Made by a program: the position numbers and the translations under genes. Shown here in pieces: positions 26,968 through 35,706 of a stretch of 64,000 bases of DNA (within the stretch, counting starts at the first letter, position 1; every line of letters starts with the position of its first letter). This DNA is from Hymenobacter polaris (GTDB lineage: Bacteria; Bacteroidota; Bacteroidia; Cytophagales; Hymenobacteraceae): positions 620,001 through 684,000 of the forward strand of contig NZ_JABBGH010000002.1 in the NCBI RefSeq assembly GCF_012927305.1, written 5' to 3'. The notes under the pieces are model-generated. The model was not told where the DNA came from, did not search any database, and saw only the letters and a program-made list of their open reading frames with translations.

Positions 26968-28370
26968 ACTACACCAACTGGCTTTTGTGGCTGGGGGGCA
27001 CGCTGCTGCCCCTAGGCTTGCTGTGGGCCCTGTGGCGCCTGGCCCTGCGCCCCGAGCGCTGCTACGGCTACAACCGCGCGCTGCTGCTGCTGGCCCCGGT
27101 GCTGGCCGCTGCCCTGCCGCTGCTGCCGCGCCCAGCGCTGCCCGCCTGGCTAGCGGGCGCGGTAGCCACGAGCAGCCCAGTCGCGGCCGTTACCTTGCCG
27201 GTGCTGCCCGTCGGTGCCACGGCCCCGCACGCGGCGGTGGTGGCTAGCGGGTGGTGGCTGCTGGGGCTTTACGCGGCGGGTTTGGCCCTAGGGCTAGGCC
27301 GGCTGGCCTGGCAAACCGGCCGGCTGTGGCGCCTGGCCCGGCGCCTGCCCCGCTTCGAACTGGGCGACTACGCGCTAGTGCAAACGGGCGGGCGCCTGCC
27401 CACCAGCACCTTCGGCCGGGTAGTGTTTTGGGATGAAACCACGGCCCTGGCGCCCGCCGAAGCTACCGCCGTGCTAGCCCACGAGCTGGCCCACGTGCAC
27501 CAGCGCCACACCCTAGATGTGCTCTGGCTGCAGCTCTGGCGAGCCGTGCTTTGGCCCAATCCCTTTGTGCACCTGCTGCTGCCTGCCCTGCGCCTCACCC
27601 ACGAGCTGCTGGCCGACCAGGCCGCCGCGACCGTGCCCACGGGCCCGTTCCCGTTACCCGCAGCACCTGCCAACTCCGCCGACTCATACGCCACGCTGCT
27701 GGCCCGGCTGGCCGCCCGGCAGCTCGCGGGCCCGGCCTATTCGCTGCTCCAGCCCTTTGCCTTTTCTTCCACCCTTACCCGCATTGCTATGCTGCAAAAC
27801 CAATTTCCCGTGCGCCGCTGGAAGCAGTGGCTGGTGCTGCCCGTAGTGGCTGCCGTAGCCCTCGTGGCCTGCCAGAAAACCAACGAGCCAGTTGCGCCGC
27901 TCAGCAAAGAAGCCCGCTTCACCTCGCTAAAAGCGAACGTAATGGAAGCCATCCGTCAGGACTCGCTGCGCAACGGCAACCAGGGCTGGCGGGACCCGAA
28001 TTTGCAGCTTAACATTGACAAGGATGGTAACGTGACAATTACCCATCGGGCGCCCAGCACCGCGGTGTTGATACCCGAGCTGCCCGGCGGGGGAGGCGCC
28101 GAGGCTATCGTGGCCGCTATTCAGCACAACATTGCTTACCCAAAAGGCAGTGCCCCGCCCGCGCCCGGCAACCGCTCCTTCGTGCGCTTCGTGGTGGGGG
28201 CTGATGGCAAGGCGCAGCAAATCAAGGTCATCAAAAGCGTGGGGCCAGCCTACGATGCCGCCTTGGTGGCGGCCATCCAGCAGCTACCGCGCTTTGCCCC
28301 CGCCCAAAAGGCCGGCCAGCCCGTGCCTTTCGACTTGACCGTGCCCGTACAATTTGCCGTGCAGCCCTAG
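26964..28370 (+). CDS. BlaR1-like M56 peptidase with TonB-like C-terminus, copy 1
   Basis: This 468-residue protein has N-terminal membrane helices (MNYTNWLLWLGGTLLPLGLL). An M56 protease domain follows, with zinc motif HELAHVHQRH near residue 175 and a later LTHELLADQAA. Another membrane segment (VLPVVAAVALVACQ) comes next, then a C-terminal TonB-like domain (FVRFVVGADGKAQQIKVIKS, near residue 410). In BlaR1-type systems such proteins sense a signal outside and cleave the repressor inside. It is coupled to the BlaI gene. The stop codon TAG lies within CCCTAGGG. It has a close tandem paralogue at 28670. Confidence 0.9.
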   Translation: MNYTNWLLWLGGTLLPLGLLWALWRLALRPERCYGYNRALLLLAPVLAAALPLLPRPALPAWLAGAVATSSPVAAVTLPVLPVGATAPHAAVVASGWWLLGLYAAGLALGLGRLAWQTGRLWRLARRLPRFELGDYALVQTGGRLPTSTFGRVVFWDETTALAPAEATAVLAHELAHVHQRHTLDVLWLQLWRAVLWPNPFVHLLLPALRLTHELLADQAAATVPTGPFPLPAAPANSADSYATLLARLAARQLAGPAYSLLQPFAFSSTLTRIAMLQNQFPVRRWKQWLVLPVVAAVALVACQKTNEPVAPLSKEARFTSLKANVMEAIRQDSLRNGNQGWRDPNLQLNIDKDGNVTITHRAPSTAVLIPELPGGGGAEAIVAAIQHNIAYPKGSAPPAPGNRSFVRFVVGADGKAQQIKVIKSVGPAYDAALVAAIQQLPRFAPAQKAGQPVPFDLTVPVQFAVQP

Positions 28371-28438
28371 GGCTCCGCCGCCGCCCCCATTCTTGGTGCC
28401 TGCTGAGCTGCGCGCAACTTGCTACGGGTACCGCTGCT

Positions 28439-28600
28439 AGGCTAGGCCGCCTGCGCCACCAACCGCCTCGACCACGCCGGCCGCCGCCAGGGGTGCTGGC
28501 GCAGCTACCACGGCCAAATTTAGCAGGACTTGCTGCTGAGCTACCAGACGCTTCGCCGCAGCCGCTTTGCGACTGGTACCCAATAGCAGCTACTTGAGCA
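28439..28600 (+). pseudogene. Remnant copy of the lipoprotein gene found at 30200
   Basis: TGCGCCACCAACCGCCTCGA and the following 40 or so bases match the start of the intact lipoprotein gene at 30249 almost base for base (CACGCCGG, CGCCAGGGG.GCTGGCGCA.CTACCACG). Downstream similarity fades and is interrupted by stops and gaps. It has no start codon in frame. This is the degraded partner of the first M56 gene after a tandem duplication. Confidence 0.8.
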
Positions 28601-28669
28601 GAAGCGCGGTTCCCACTCGCTCGCTGGCTTCCTGCCCAGCTACCCCTTTACGCTAATCTCTTCTGCCCC

Positions 28670-30178
28670 ATGAACTACCCCGATTGGCTTTTGTGGTTGG
28701 GTGGCACGCTGCCGCCCCTAGGCCTGCTGTGGCTGCTGTGGCGCCTGGTGCTGCGCCCCGAGCGCTGCTACCACTACAACCGCGCCTTGCTGCTGCTGGC
28801 CCCGGTAGTGGCCGCTGCCTTGCCGCTGCTACCTGGGCTAGCGCTACCTGCTTGGCCTAGTAGCACGGTGGCGACTGGAGCGACGCCGGGAGTGGCCGCT
28901 GCCGCACTGCTACCCGTAGCGCAGCTAGGGCAAGCTGTTGCCGCACCCGCACCGGGATGGCAGTGGCTGCTGGGGCTTTACGCGTTAGGAATAGCCCTAG
29001 GCATAAGCCGGTTAGTTTGGCAAGTAGCGCGCTTGTGGCGGCTAGCCGGGCGCTGGCCCCGCGAGGTGCATCCCGACTACCTGCTGGTGTACACGGGCGG
29101 GCAACTGCCCACCAGCTCATTTGGCCAAGTGGTTTTTTGGAATGAAATCACGGGCCTGAGTTCCGCCGAAGCCGATGCCGTGCTCACCCACGAGCTTACT
29201 CACGCCCGCCAGCACCACACCGCCGATGTATTGTGGCTCGAAATCTGGCGGGTGGTGCTGTGGCCCAATCCCTTCGCCCACTTGCTGCTGCCCGCCCTGC
29301 GCCTCACCCACGAGCTATTGGCCGACCAGGCCGCTACGGCGGCTAGCAGCCCCGTGCCTTACGCCGCGCTGCTGGCCCGCCTAGCCACCCGACACGTTGC
29401 CAGCCCACCCGCCTGGCCTTTGCTACAGCCTTTCCTTTTTTCTTCCACCCTAACCCGCATCGCCATGCTCCACCAAGCGCTGCCCGTCCGCCGTTGGAAA
29501 CAGTGGCTGGTATTGCCGTTGCTAGGCATAGTGGCTTTCGTGCCCGGCCACGTAGCCCTTGCCCAAACCACCCAGCCGCCCGCTGCACCCAGTTCGGTTG
29601 GGTCAGATGACCAGGTTGCTTACGTCCGCCGCCTAACCCGCGAAGCCACGCGCCGCGATTCGCTGCGCGGTCCCCTCTCCGCCGACTCAATGCGGGAAGT
29701 GATGGTATCGTACCCCGAGCCCAATAAGCCCAACTCTACGTACAAGGTGCGGGTGGTGCGGGTGCGAAAAGGCGAGTGGATGCGACCCAACGGCACCCTG
29801 GAGGTTCGCCCCTGGCCCCCCGGCGGCACCAGCTTCGAGGCTGCCGAAACCCCTGGTAAGGAGAAGGTATACACCTACGTCGAGCAGATGCCGCAGCTGC
29901 CCGGCGGCGGTGGGCAGCAGGCCATTGTGCAAGCCATTCAGCGCGGGCTGAAGTACCCCGTGGGTAAAGTCAAAGCAGGCCAGGTATTTGCGCGGTTTAT
30001 AGTGGATAGTAAGGGAGTGGTGCAGCATACGGAAATTGTCAAAGGCTTAAGTGCCGCCTGTGACCAAGCGGTGCTGGCCGCCATCAAGCAGCTGCCGCAG
30101 TTCGTGCCAGGCAAGCAAAATGGCCGGGCCGTAGCCGTAAGCTTTACCGTGCCGATAGATTTTAAAAGCAAACCCTAG
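28670..30178 (+). CDS. BlaR1-like M56 peptidase with TonB-like C-terminus, copy 2
   Basis: This 502-residue paralogue of the preceding M56 gene has the same order: membrane helices (MNYPDWLLWLGGTLPPLGLL), zinc motif HELTHARQHH near residue 176, LTHELLADQAA, a further helix and a TonB-like C-terminal domain (VFARFIVDSKGVVQHTEIVK, near residue 440). The linker between the last helix and the TonB-like domain differs strongly between copies, which may change the sensed signal. There is no BlaI gene of its own, so it may share the one at 26533. The stop TAG is within CCTAGG. Confidence 0.9.
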   Translation: MNYPDWLLWLGGTLPPLGLLWLLWRLVLRPERCYHYNRALLLLAPVVAAALPLLPGLALPAWPSSTVATGATPGVAAAALLPVAQLGQAVAAPAPGWQWLLGLYALGIALGISRLVWQVARLWRLAGRWPREVHPDYLLVYTGGQLPTSSFGQVVFWNEITGLSSAEADAVLTHELTHARQHHTADVLWLEIWRVVLWPNPFAHLLLPALRLTHELLADQAATAASSPVPYAALLARLATRHVASPPAWPLLQPFLFSSTLTRIAMLHQALPVRRWKQWLVLPLLGIVAFVPGHVALAQTTQPPAAPSSVGSDDQVAYVRRLTREATRRDSLRGPLSADSMREVMVSYPEPNKPNSTYKVRVVRVRKGEWMRPNGTLEVRPWPPGGTSFEAAETPGKEKVYTYVEQMPQLPGGGGQQAIVQAIQRGLKYPVGKVKAGQVFARFIVDSKGVVQHTEIVKGLSAACDQAVLAAIKQLPQFVPGKQNGRAVAVSFTVPIDFKSKP

Positions 30179-30199
30179 GCCCTTTTCCTTCTCTGAACT

Positions 30200-30628
30200 A
30201 TGCGTAACATACTGTGGATGAGCTTAGCGCTAACCGGCCTGGCTGGCTGCGCCACCAACCGCCTCGACCACGCCGGCAACCGCCAGGGGCGCTGGCGCAC
30301 CTACCACGACCCGGCCAAAACCCAGCTGCAAACCACCGGCCGCTACCGCCACAACCACTTCGCGGGCCGCTGGCGCTACTACACCATCACCGGCGAGCTA
30401 GAGCGGCGCGAGAAATTTAAGCGCAACGGCGCCAGCCAACTCACCTACTATTACCCCGACGGCCACGTCTGGAAGCGGGGCACGGTGCAGCTGCTCGAAA
30501 CCGCCCGCGCCAACCGCTACTACTGGACCGGCGACTGGCAGATTTTCAACCCCGACGGCACCCTGCAGCAAGTCGAAACCTACGAGCAGGGCAAGCTAGT
30601 GGCTACCCGCGCGGCGGCCACCCCCTAG
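30200..30628 (+). CDS. Small MORN-like lipoprotein
   Basis: This 142-residue lipoprotein (MRNILWMSLALTGLAGC; Cys17 lipidated) contains repeated short strands typical of toxin-antitoxin MORN-repeat or YwqK-like proteins: GNRQGRWRTYHDP, YRHNHFAGRWRYYTITGELE, LTYYYPDGHVWKRG and WQIFNPDGTLQQVETYEQGK. The gene lies 21 bases after the M56 paralogue, suggesting one transcript. A broken copy sits in the same relative place after the first M56 gene. The function is unknown. Confidence 0.8.
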   Translation: MRNILWMSLALTGLAGCATNRLDHAGNRQGRWRTYHDPAKTQLQTTGRYRHNHFAGRWRYYTITGELERREKFKRNGASQLTYYYPDGHVWKRGTVQLLETARANRYYWTGDWQIFNPDGTLQQVETYEQGKLVATRAAATP

Positions 30629-30635
30629 AGTTAGG

Positions 30636-31604
30636 CTACTGCTGCTGCTGTTGCTGCTCCCACTGCAAATACTGGCGGTAGGAGTTTACGGGCACCGTCG
30701 CGGCCGGCGACTGCTGCACATACACCGGCGTTTCGGGCGCCTCATGAGCGGCGATGGGCCGGCCGTTTTCGATGTGCACGGTCACCTCCAGGGTGTGGGC
30801 GCCGGTGCCTTTGTAGGTGCCCTTCACGGGGGTGCAGTCGGCAAAGGCGCGACCGACGGCCATGCGCACGTGCCCGTCGCTCACGATGCAGTTGTTGGTG
30901 GGGTCGAGGCCCAGCCAGCCGTAGAAGGGCACATACACCTCCACCCAGGCGTGGGTGGCGCCCGCCCCGCGCACGCCCTCCTGCCGAGGGCACACGTAGC
31001 CGCTCACGTAGCGGGCGGGCAGCTGGATGAGGCGCAGCAAATAGATGAGCAGGTGGGTGAAGTCCTGGCACACCCCGGCGCGGCCCCGCCAAATGGCTTC
31101 CAGCGGCGTTTCGATGCTCGTCACCCCTTGCTGGTACTGAAAGTTATCGTACACATACTCCGAGAGTTCCAGCGCTTGCTTCAGCGGCTTGGCCCCGTAG
31201 CTCACGATGCCCCCCAGGGCCGCTCGCACCTCGGCTTCCAGCCCTAGGGGGGCTACTTTCAGAAAGTCCATGTAGGCGGGGTCGGCGCGCAACTCGGCCA
31301 GGTGGGCCCACTGCGCCGCGGCCGTTTCCTCGTCCATTGGAAACTGGATGGCGTGCGTTTCCACCTCCGCTACCGACTCGATAACCAGCTCCGCGTGCGG
31401 CTCGATGAGCGAGAACACGCCCACCTGGTTGCCAAAATAATCGGTGAACAGGGCCACCTCGGGCTGCTGCGTAATGCTAACCTGGTGGTGTTTCACCGTC
31501 AGCAGCTCGTCGGCCAGCGGGTATATCATCAGCTGGTTGGTGCAGTCGATAACGGGCGCCGCGTAGGCGTAGCGCGTGCGGTGCAAGATTTTATAGCTGG
31601 GCAT
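30636..31604 (-). CDS. Transglutaminase-family protein (CPA2/alpha-E cluster)
   Basis: This 322-residue cytoplasmic protein has an N-terminal beta domain (YKILHRTRYAYAAPVIDC at the start, Bact_transglu_N) and a transglutaminase core. The catalytic Cys is in GRAGVCQDFTHLL near residue 179, His in THAWVEVYV near 218 and Asp in GLDPTNNCIV near 233. The Gln-rich end (QWEQQQQQQ) is low complexity. It accompanies the alpha-E and CPA2 ATP-grasp genes in many bacteria. The set is thought to build or process a small peptide-like product, but the product is not established. Confidence 0.92.
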   Translation of the reverse strand: MPSYKILHRTRYAYAAPVIDCTNQLMIYPLADELLTVKHHQVSITQQPEVALFTDYFGNQVGVFSLIEPHAELVIESVAEVETHAIQFPMDEETAAAQWAHLAELRADPAYMDFLKVAPLGLEAEVRAALGGIVSYGAKPLKQALELSEYVYDNFQYQQGVTSIETPLEAIWRGRAGVCQDFTHLLIYLLRLIQLPARYVSGYVCPRQEGVRGAGATHAWVEVYVPFYGWLGLDPTNNCIVSDGHVRMAVGRAFADCTPVKGTYKGTGAHTLEVTVHIENGRPIAAHEAPETPVYVQQSPAATVPVNSYRQYLQWEQQQQQQ

Positions 31605-31623
31605 AAGTAGTTGAATAAGTAGT

Positions 31624-31717
31624 AGAACGTCATGCTGAGCGCAGTCGAAGCATCTCTATCGAACGACACCCGAACGACACAGTAGAGATGCTTCGATTGC
31701 GCTCAGCATGACGTTCT
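31624..31717. repeat. Long inverted repeat, family A, copy 5
   Basis: The arms are AGAACGTCATGCTGAGCGCA and its complement GCGCTCAGCATGACGTTCT, with GAAGCATCTCTATCG. It begins 12 bases after the alpha-E stop and lies before the transglutaminase start. Confidence 0.95.
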
Positions 31718-31728
31718 TTTTTAGTGGT

Positions 31729-32655
31729 TTACCCGCCAAAATATAAGCTGCTGAGCGCGCTCGATACGTCCAGCAGCTCGCCTTTCACCTGGCTTAAAAA
31801 CGGCCCTAGGGCAACGCCCGGTTGCGCCCGCAAGGTGCTATAGGCCACCGTATTGCGCGCCTTGCCAATGAGGAAGCGCAGTTGCTCGAAGCTCTCGGGG
31901 CGGCTCTTATCCTTGAGGCGCTCGCAGTAGCGCAGCAGCTGGCCTAGGCTGTAGCGCAGCGAGTGCGGAAAGTCGGGGTTGTAGAGCACCAGCTCCAGCA
32001 CGCTGCCCGCGTCGAGCTGACCCTGGTAAGTTTTCACGTACAACTCGTAGCCCAGCAGGCCAAAGAGCAGGTAGCGCAGCTCGGGCGAGTGCACCTCGCC
32101 GGGTTGCTCGAACAAGTGCTGGCTGAGGCGCAGCAGCTCCAGGGTTTGCAGTGCGCGCTCCAGAAACTTGCCCAGCTTGAGGTAGATATAGCCCTCGTCG
32201 CGGGGCATGGTATTTTGCACCGTGCCCACGTACAGCACCCCCTGCTGCAGCAGCGCATCGAGCCCCGACACGGGGTCTTCGCCCAGGGTGAGGTGCGCCA
32301 CCTCGTCGCGCCGAATCAGGTGGTAGTAGTCGTTGAGGCTCTGCCACACCTCCTTGGTGATGTGGTCCTGCACGGCCCGCGCATTCTCGCGCCCCCGCAC
32401 GATGTTGTGGTACGCCGAAGCGCCGTTCTCGCGGTCAAATACCAGGTGGTAGAGCACCTGCGGCGTGTGCGGCGCGCGCCGAGCCAGCTCCGCCTCGCTC
32501 AGGTCGCCGAAGGCCAGCAGCAGCGGCTGCCAGCCCCAGTACTGCGGCTCGTCCTGCGAGGCAATGTACTGAATGCGTAGGGTTTGGAGCAAGGCCTGGG
32601 TGCGCTCCATGTAGCGCCCCAGCCAGTATATCGTATCGGCAACGCGGGAAAGCAT
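31729..32655 (-). CDS. Alpha-E domain protein (DUF403)
   Basis: This 308-residue helical protein matches the alpha-E family, starting with the conserved MLSRVADTIYWLGRYMERTQ. Other typical stretches are GRENARAVQDHITKEVWQSL and GYIYLKLGKFLERALQTLEL. It has no known catalytic motif. It is encoded between the CPA2 ATP-grasp and the transglutaminase, its usual neighbours. The upstream in-frame ATG at 32703 reads through a palindrome and is rejected. Confidence 0.93.
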   Translation of the reverse strand: MLSRVADTIYWLGRYMERTQALLQTLRIQYIASQDEPQYWGWQPLLLAFGDLSEAELARRAPHTPQVLYHLVFDRENGASAYHNIVRGRENARAVQDHITKEVWQSLNDYYHLIRRDEVAHLTLGEDPVSGLDALLQQGVLYVGTVQNTMPRDEGYIYLKLGKFLERALQTLELLRLSQHLFEQPGEVHSPELRYLLFGLLGYELYVKTYQGQLDAGSVLELVLYNPDFPHSLRYSLGQLLRYCERLKDKSRPESFEQLRFLIGKARNTVAYSTLRAQPGVALGPFLSQVKGELLDVSSALSSLYFGG

Positions 32656-32671
32656 GTATATTAAATGTCGT

Positions 32672-32777
32672 TTGCCCTTGCGAGCCTCATGAAGCAATCG
32701 CACCAGAACGTTGGTCGTGCAAACGACCCCTAGGGCATTGTTCTGGTGCGATTGCTTCGCGGGGCTCGCAAGAGCAA
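32672..32777. repeat. Inverted repeat, family C
   Basis: TTGCGAGCCTCATGAAGCAA with TCGCACCAGAACG is mirrored by TTCTGGTGCGATTGCTTCGC and GGGGCTCGCAA. A loop of about 30 bases holds CCCCTAGGG. It lies 11 bases after the stop of the ATP-grasp gene. Confidence 0.9.
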
Positions 32778-32787
32778 ATGTGAAAAA

Positions 32788-34233
32788 TTAACCACCCAGC
32801 ACCCAGGTGTCTTTGCTGCCGCCGCCCTGCGACGAGTTCACAATTAGCGAGCCTTCGCGCAGGGCCACTCGCGTGAGGCCGCCCGGCACGATGTCGATGC
32901 CGCCCGGCCCGCACAGCGCAAACGGCCGCAGGTCGATGCGCCGAGGCTGCAATTTGCCGTCGAGGTAGCACGGGGTGGAGGAGAGGCTGATGATGGGCTG
33001 GGCGATGAAGCTGCGCGGGTCGGAGAGGATGGCCTGGCGGAAATCGGCCATCTCGGCGTCGGTGGCAGCGCTGCCAATGAGCATGCCGTAGCCACCGCTC
33101 TCATTGGTGCGCTTCACCACCATCTGGTCCATGTCTTTGAACACCAGCTCGCGGTACTCGGCGTTTTCGAGCTGGTAGGTGGGCACGTTCTTGAGTATCG
33201 GTTCCTCATTGAGGTAGTAGCGAATCATCTCGGGCACGTAGCAGTACACGGCCTTGTCGTCGGCCACGCCGTTGCCCATCGCGTTCACGATGGCTACGTT
33301 GCCCTTGCGCGCGGCCCAGTACAGGCCCGGCACCCCTAGGGCACTGTCGGGCCGAAACACCAGCGGGTCCAGAAACTCATCGTCCACGCGGCGGTAGATG
33401 ACGTCCACTTTCTCCAGGCCGCGGGTGGTTTTCATGTACACGAAGTGGTTGTGCACAATCAAGTCGCGCCCCTCCACCAGCTGAATGCCCATGAGGCGGG
33501 CCAGGGTGCTGTGCTCAAAATAGGCCGAGTTGTAGATGCCCGGCGAGAGCAGCACCACCGTGGGGTCGGCGGTTTGGCGGTCGGCCAGCGCCACCAGGTT
33601 GCGGTACAAGATATCGGGGTAGTCCTTGACCGGCAGCACGTTGCTCTGCGGCAGCAGGTCGGGGAAGATGCGGTAGGTGATGCTGCGATTCTCCAGCATG
33701 TACGACACCCCCGAGGGCGTGCGCAGGTTGTCTTCGAGCACGTAAAACTCGCCGTCGTGGTCGCGTATCAGGTCCACGCCCGCAATGTGGGTGTACACGT
33801 CGTGCGGCACGTCCACGTTCACCATCTCGCGCAAAAACTGCGGGCACGAGTACACCAGCGCCGCCGGCACCACGCCATCCTTAATGATAAACTGCTGGTG
33901 GTAAATGTCTTTGAGGAAGATATTGAGCGCCTTGAGCCGCTGCTTGATGCCCGCCTCGATGCGCAGCCACTCGCTGTTAGAGATAATGCGCGGGATGATG
34001 TCGAAGGGAAAAATCTTCTCGATGCCCTCGCCGCTGCTGTACACCGTGAACGTAATGCCTTGGCTCATAAAGAGTTTCTTGGCTAGCTCGTCCTTGCGGG
34101 TCATCTCGGGGCCGGCCAGCCCGGCGATGGCCGACACGAAGGGCTGGTACTCGGGCCGGACGCGACCATCCTGAAACATTTCGTCCCACACGCGGGCCTG
34201 GTGCGGATAGGCAGAGAGGAGCGGATTCGACAT
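32788..34233 (-). CDS. Circularly permuted type 2 ATP-grasp protein (DUF404/DUF407)
   Basis: This 481-residue protein shows the CPA2 signature: YSSGEGIEKIFPFDIIPRII near residue 65, VAGVDLIRDHDGEFYVLEDN-like AGVDLIRDHDGEFYVLEDN, LLSPGIYNSAYFEHSTLARL near 235, and VVKRTNESGGYGMLIGS near 375 for nucleotide binding. It probably forms a peptide or amide bond with ATP. It is the first gene of the ATP-grasp/alpha-E/transglutaminase set on this strand. The upstream extension to 34323 is not used because MSNPLLSAYP begins the conserved part. Confidence 0.93.
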   Translation of the reverse strand: MSNPLLSAYPHQARVWDEMFQDGRVRPEYQPFVSAIAGLAGPEMTRKDELAKKLFMSQGITFTVYSSGEGIEKIFPFDIIPRIISNSEWLRIEAGIKQRLKALNIFLKDIYHQQFIIKDGVVPAALVYSCPQFLREMVNVDVPHDVYTHIAGVDLIRDHDGEFYVLEDNLRTPSGVSYMLENRSITYRIFPDLLPQSNVLPVKDYPDILYRNLVALADRQTADPTVVLLSPGIYNSAYFEHSTLARLMGIQLVEGRDLIVHNHFVYMKTTRGLEKVDVIYRRVDDEFLDPLVFRPDSALGVPGLYWAARKGNVAIVNAMGNGVADDKAVYCYVPEMIRYYLNEEPILKNVPTYQLENAEYRELVFKDMDQMVVKRTNESGGYGMLIGSAATDAEMADFRQAILSDPRSFIAQPIISLSSTPCYLDGKLQPRRIDLRPFALCGPGGIDIVPGGLTRVALREGSLIVNSSQGGGSKDTWVLGG

Positions 34234-34482
34234 GGCACGCGCCGCAAGCCAGGGCTTGCATGGTAAATGAGATAGGTGTAATTGCCTAGGCCTAATTCCC
34301 AAAAGAAGCAAGCCAAAAGGCAACTGGGGCTAAATAAACAACCTAAAATCCCAAAGTAGTGATGAGTGGCAGGCAGTACACCCTAAAAAAGAGGGTATAT
34401 ACTCTAATAACTATCAAGTCCCCTAGGGCCAACCTAGGCCTGCGTCGGGCCGTTTAGTGAGCCTCGACTTCTACTTACGCCC

Positions 34483-35565
34483 GTGGATTTATTTACTTGC
34501 ACGCACTGCGGCCAGGTGCTGTACTTTGAGAACAACACCTGCGAAAAGTGCGGCTACGCGCTAGGCTTCGAGAGCACCCAGCGGGCGCTGCTGCCCCTGG
34601 TGGCCGAGCCCGGCGGCCAGCGCTACCGCCTTTACGGCGAACCTGCCAGCGGCCCCGCCTACGCCTACTGCCAAAACCATCAGCACCAGGCCTGCAACTG
34701 GCTGGTGCCTGAGGGTAGCGACACCTCCTTCTGCTTGGCCTGCGACCTCAACCGCACCATTCCCGACCTGCGCCAGCCGGGCTACCTAGGCCGCTGGCAG
34801 CACCTGGAGGATGCCAAGCACCGCCTGGTGTACACGCTGCTGTGCCTGCACCTGCCCGTGGCCAGCAAGCGCGTGTACCCCGACGAGGGGCTGCAATTTG
34901 ACTTCAAGGCCGATGAGGACCCCCAGCACAAGGTGATGACCGGCCACGCCAATGGCTTGATTACCATCAATATCGCCGAGGCCGATGCCATCGAGCGTGA
35001 GCAGGCTCGGCAAGCCATGCACGAGCTCTACCGCACGCTGCTGGGCCATTTTCGCCACGAAGTGGGCCACTACTACTGGGACCGGCTCATCAAAGACTCG
35101 CCCTACCTGGACGAGTACCGCCAGCTGTTTGGCGACGAGCGGCAGGACTACGCCGCGGCCCTGAAAAAGCACTACGCCGACGGGCCGCCGCCCGACTGGC
35201 GCCAGCACTACATCAGCGCCTACGCCGCCAGCCATCCCTGGGAGGACTGGGCCGAAACCTGGGCCCACTACCTGCACATTCTGGACACGCTGCAAACCGG
35301 AGCCGCCTTCGGCCTGCGCCTCGACCCGCTCGATGCGGGCCGCCAAGCCGGCTGGCAGGCCAACCTGCAAGACCCCTTCCAAGTAGCTGACTTTAGCAAG
35401 ATTATGGACATGTGGCTGCCGCTCACCTTCGCCCTCAACAGCCTCAACCGCAGCATGGGCCAGCCCGACCCGTACCCATTCGTTATCAGCCCCGAAGTGC
35501 AGGGCAAGCTGGCCTTTATCCACCGGGTGGCCGGCGGGCGGGGCGGCCTAGGGGCTCGGCAGTAG
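34483..35565 (+). CDS. Zinc-ribbon putative metallopeptidase
   Basis: This 360-residue protein with a GTG start begins with a zinc ribbon (CTHCG and CEKCG; Cys 6, 9, 20 and 23). A second Cys/His set follows (CQNHQHQACNW, FCLACDLNRTIPDL). The body carries HFRHEVGHYYWDRLI near residue 192, a HExxH metallopeptidase motif, then WEDWAETWAHYLHILD, whose Glu or His may complete the site. It matches the family annotated as putative zinc-binding metallopeptidase, of unknown substrate, and appears cytoplasmic. Confidence 0.88.
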   Translation: MDLFTCTHCGQVLYFENNTCEKCGYALGFESTQRALLPLVAEPGGQRYRLYGEPASGPAYAYCQNHQHQACNWLVPEGSDTSFCLACDLNRTIPDLRQPGYLGRWQHLEDAKHRLVYTLLCLHLPVASKRVYPDEGLQFDFKADEDPQHKVMTGHANGLITINIAEADAIEREQARQAMHELYRTLLGHFRHEVGHYYWDRLIKDSPYLDEYRQLFGDERQDYAAALKKHYADGPPPDWRQHYISAYAASHPWEDWAETWAHYLHILDTLQTGAAFGLRLDPLDAGRQAGWQANLQDPFQVADFSKIMDMWLPLTFALNSLNRSMGQPDPYPFVISPEVQGKLAFIHRVAGGRGGLGARQ

Positions 35566-35578
35566 CGGCCGCAATTCT

Positions 35579-35696
35579 AAAAGGTGGTCATGCTCATCTG
35601 GCGTCCGCCTGCCGAAGCATCTCTACCGAACGACACCCGAGCGGCGTGGTAGAGATGCTTCGGCAGGCGGACGCCAGATGAGCATGACCACCTTTT
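35579..35696. repeat. Long inverted repeat, family A, copy 6
   Basis: The arms share GGTCATGCTCATCTGGCGTC and GAAGCATCTCTACCG, both mirrored exactly; the inner stem CGCCTGCC differs from copy 3 by single bases. It lies between convergent stops (14 and 11 bases away), with TTTT on both ends. Confidence 0.95.
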
Positions 35697-35706
35697 ACAA
35701 AGATGC

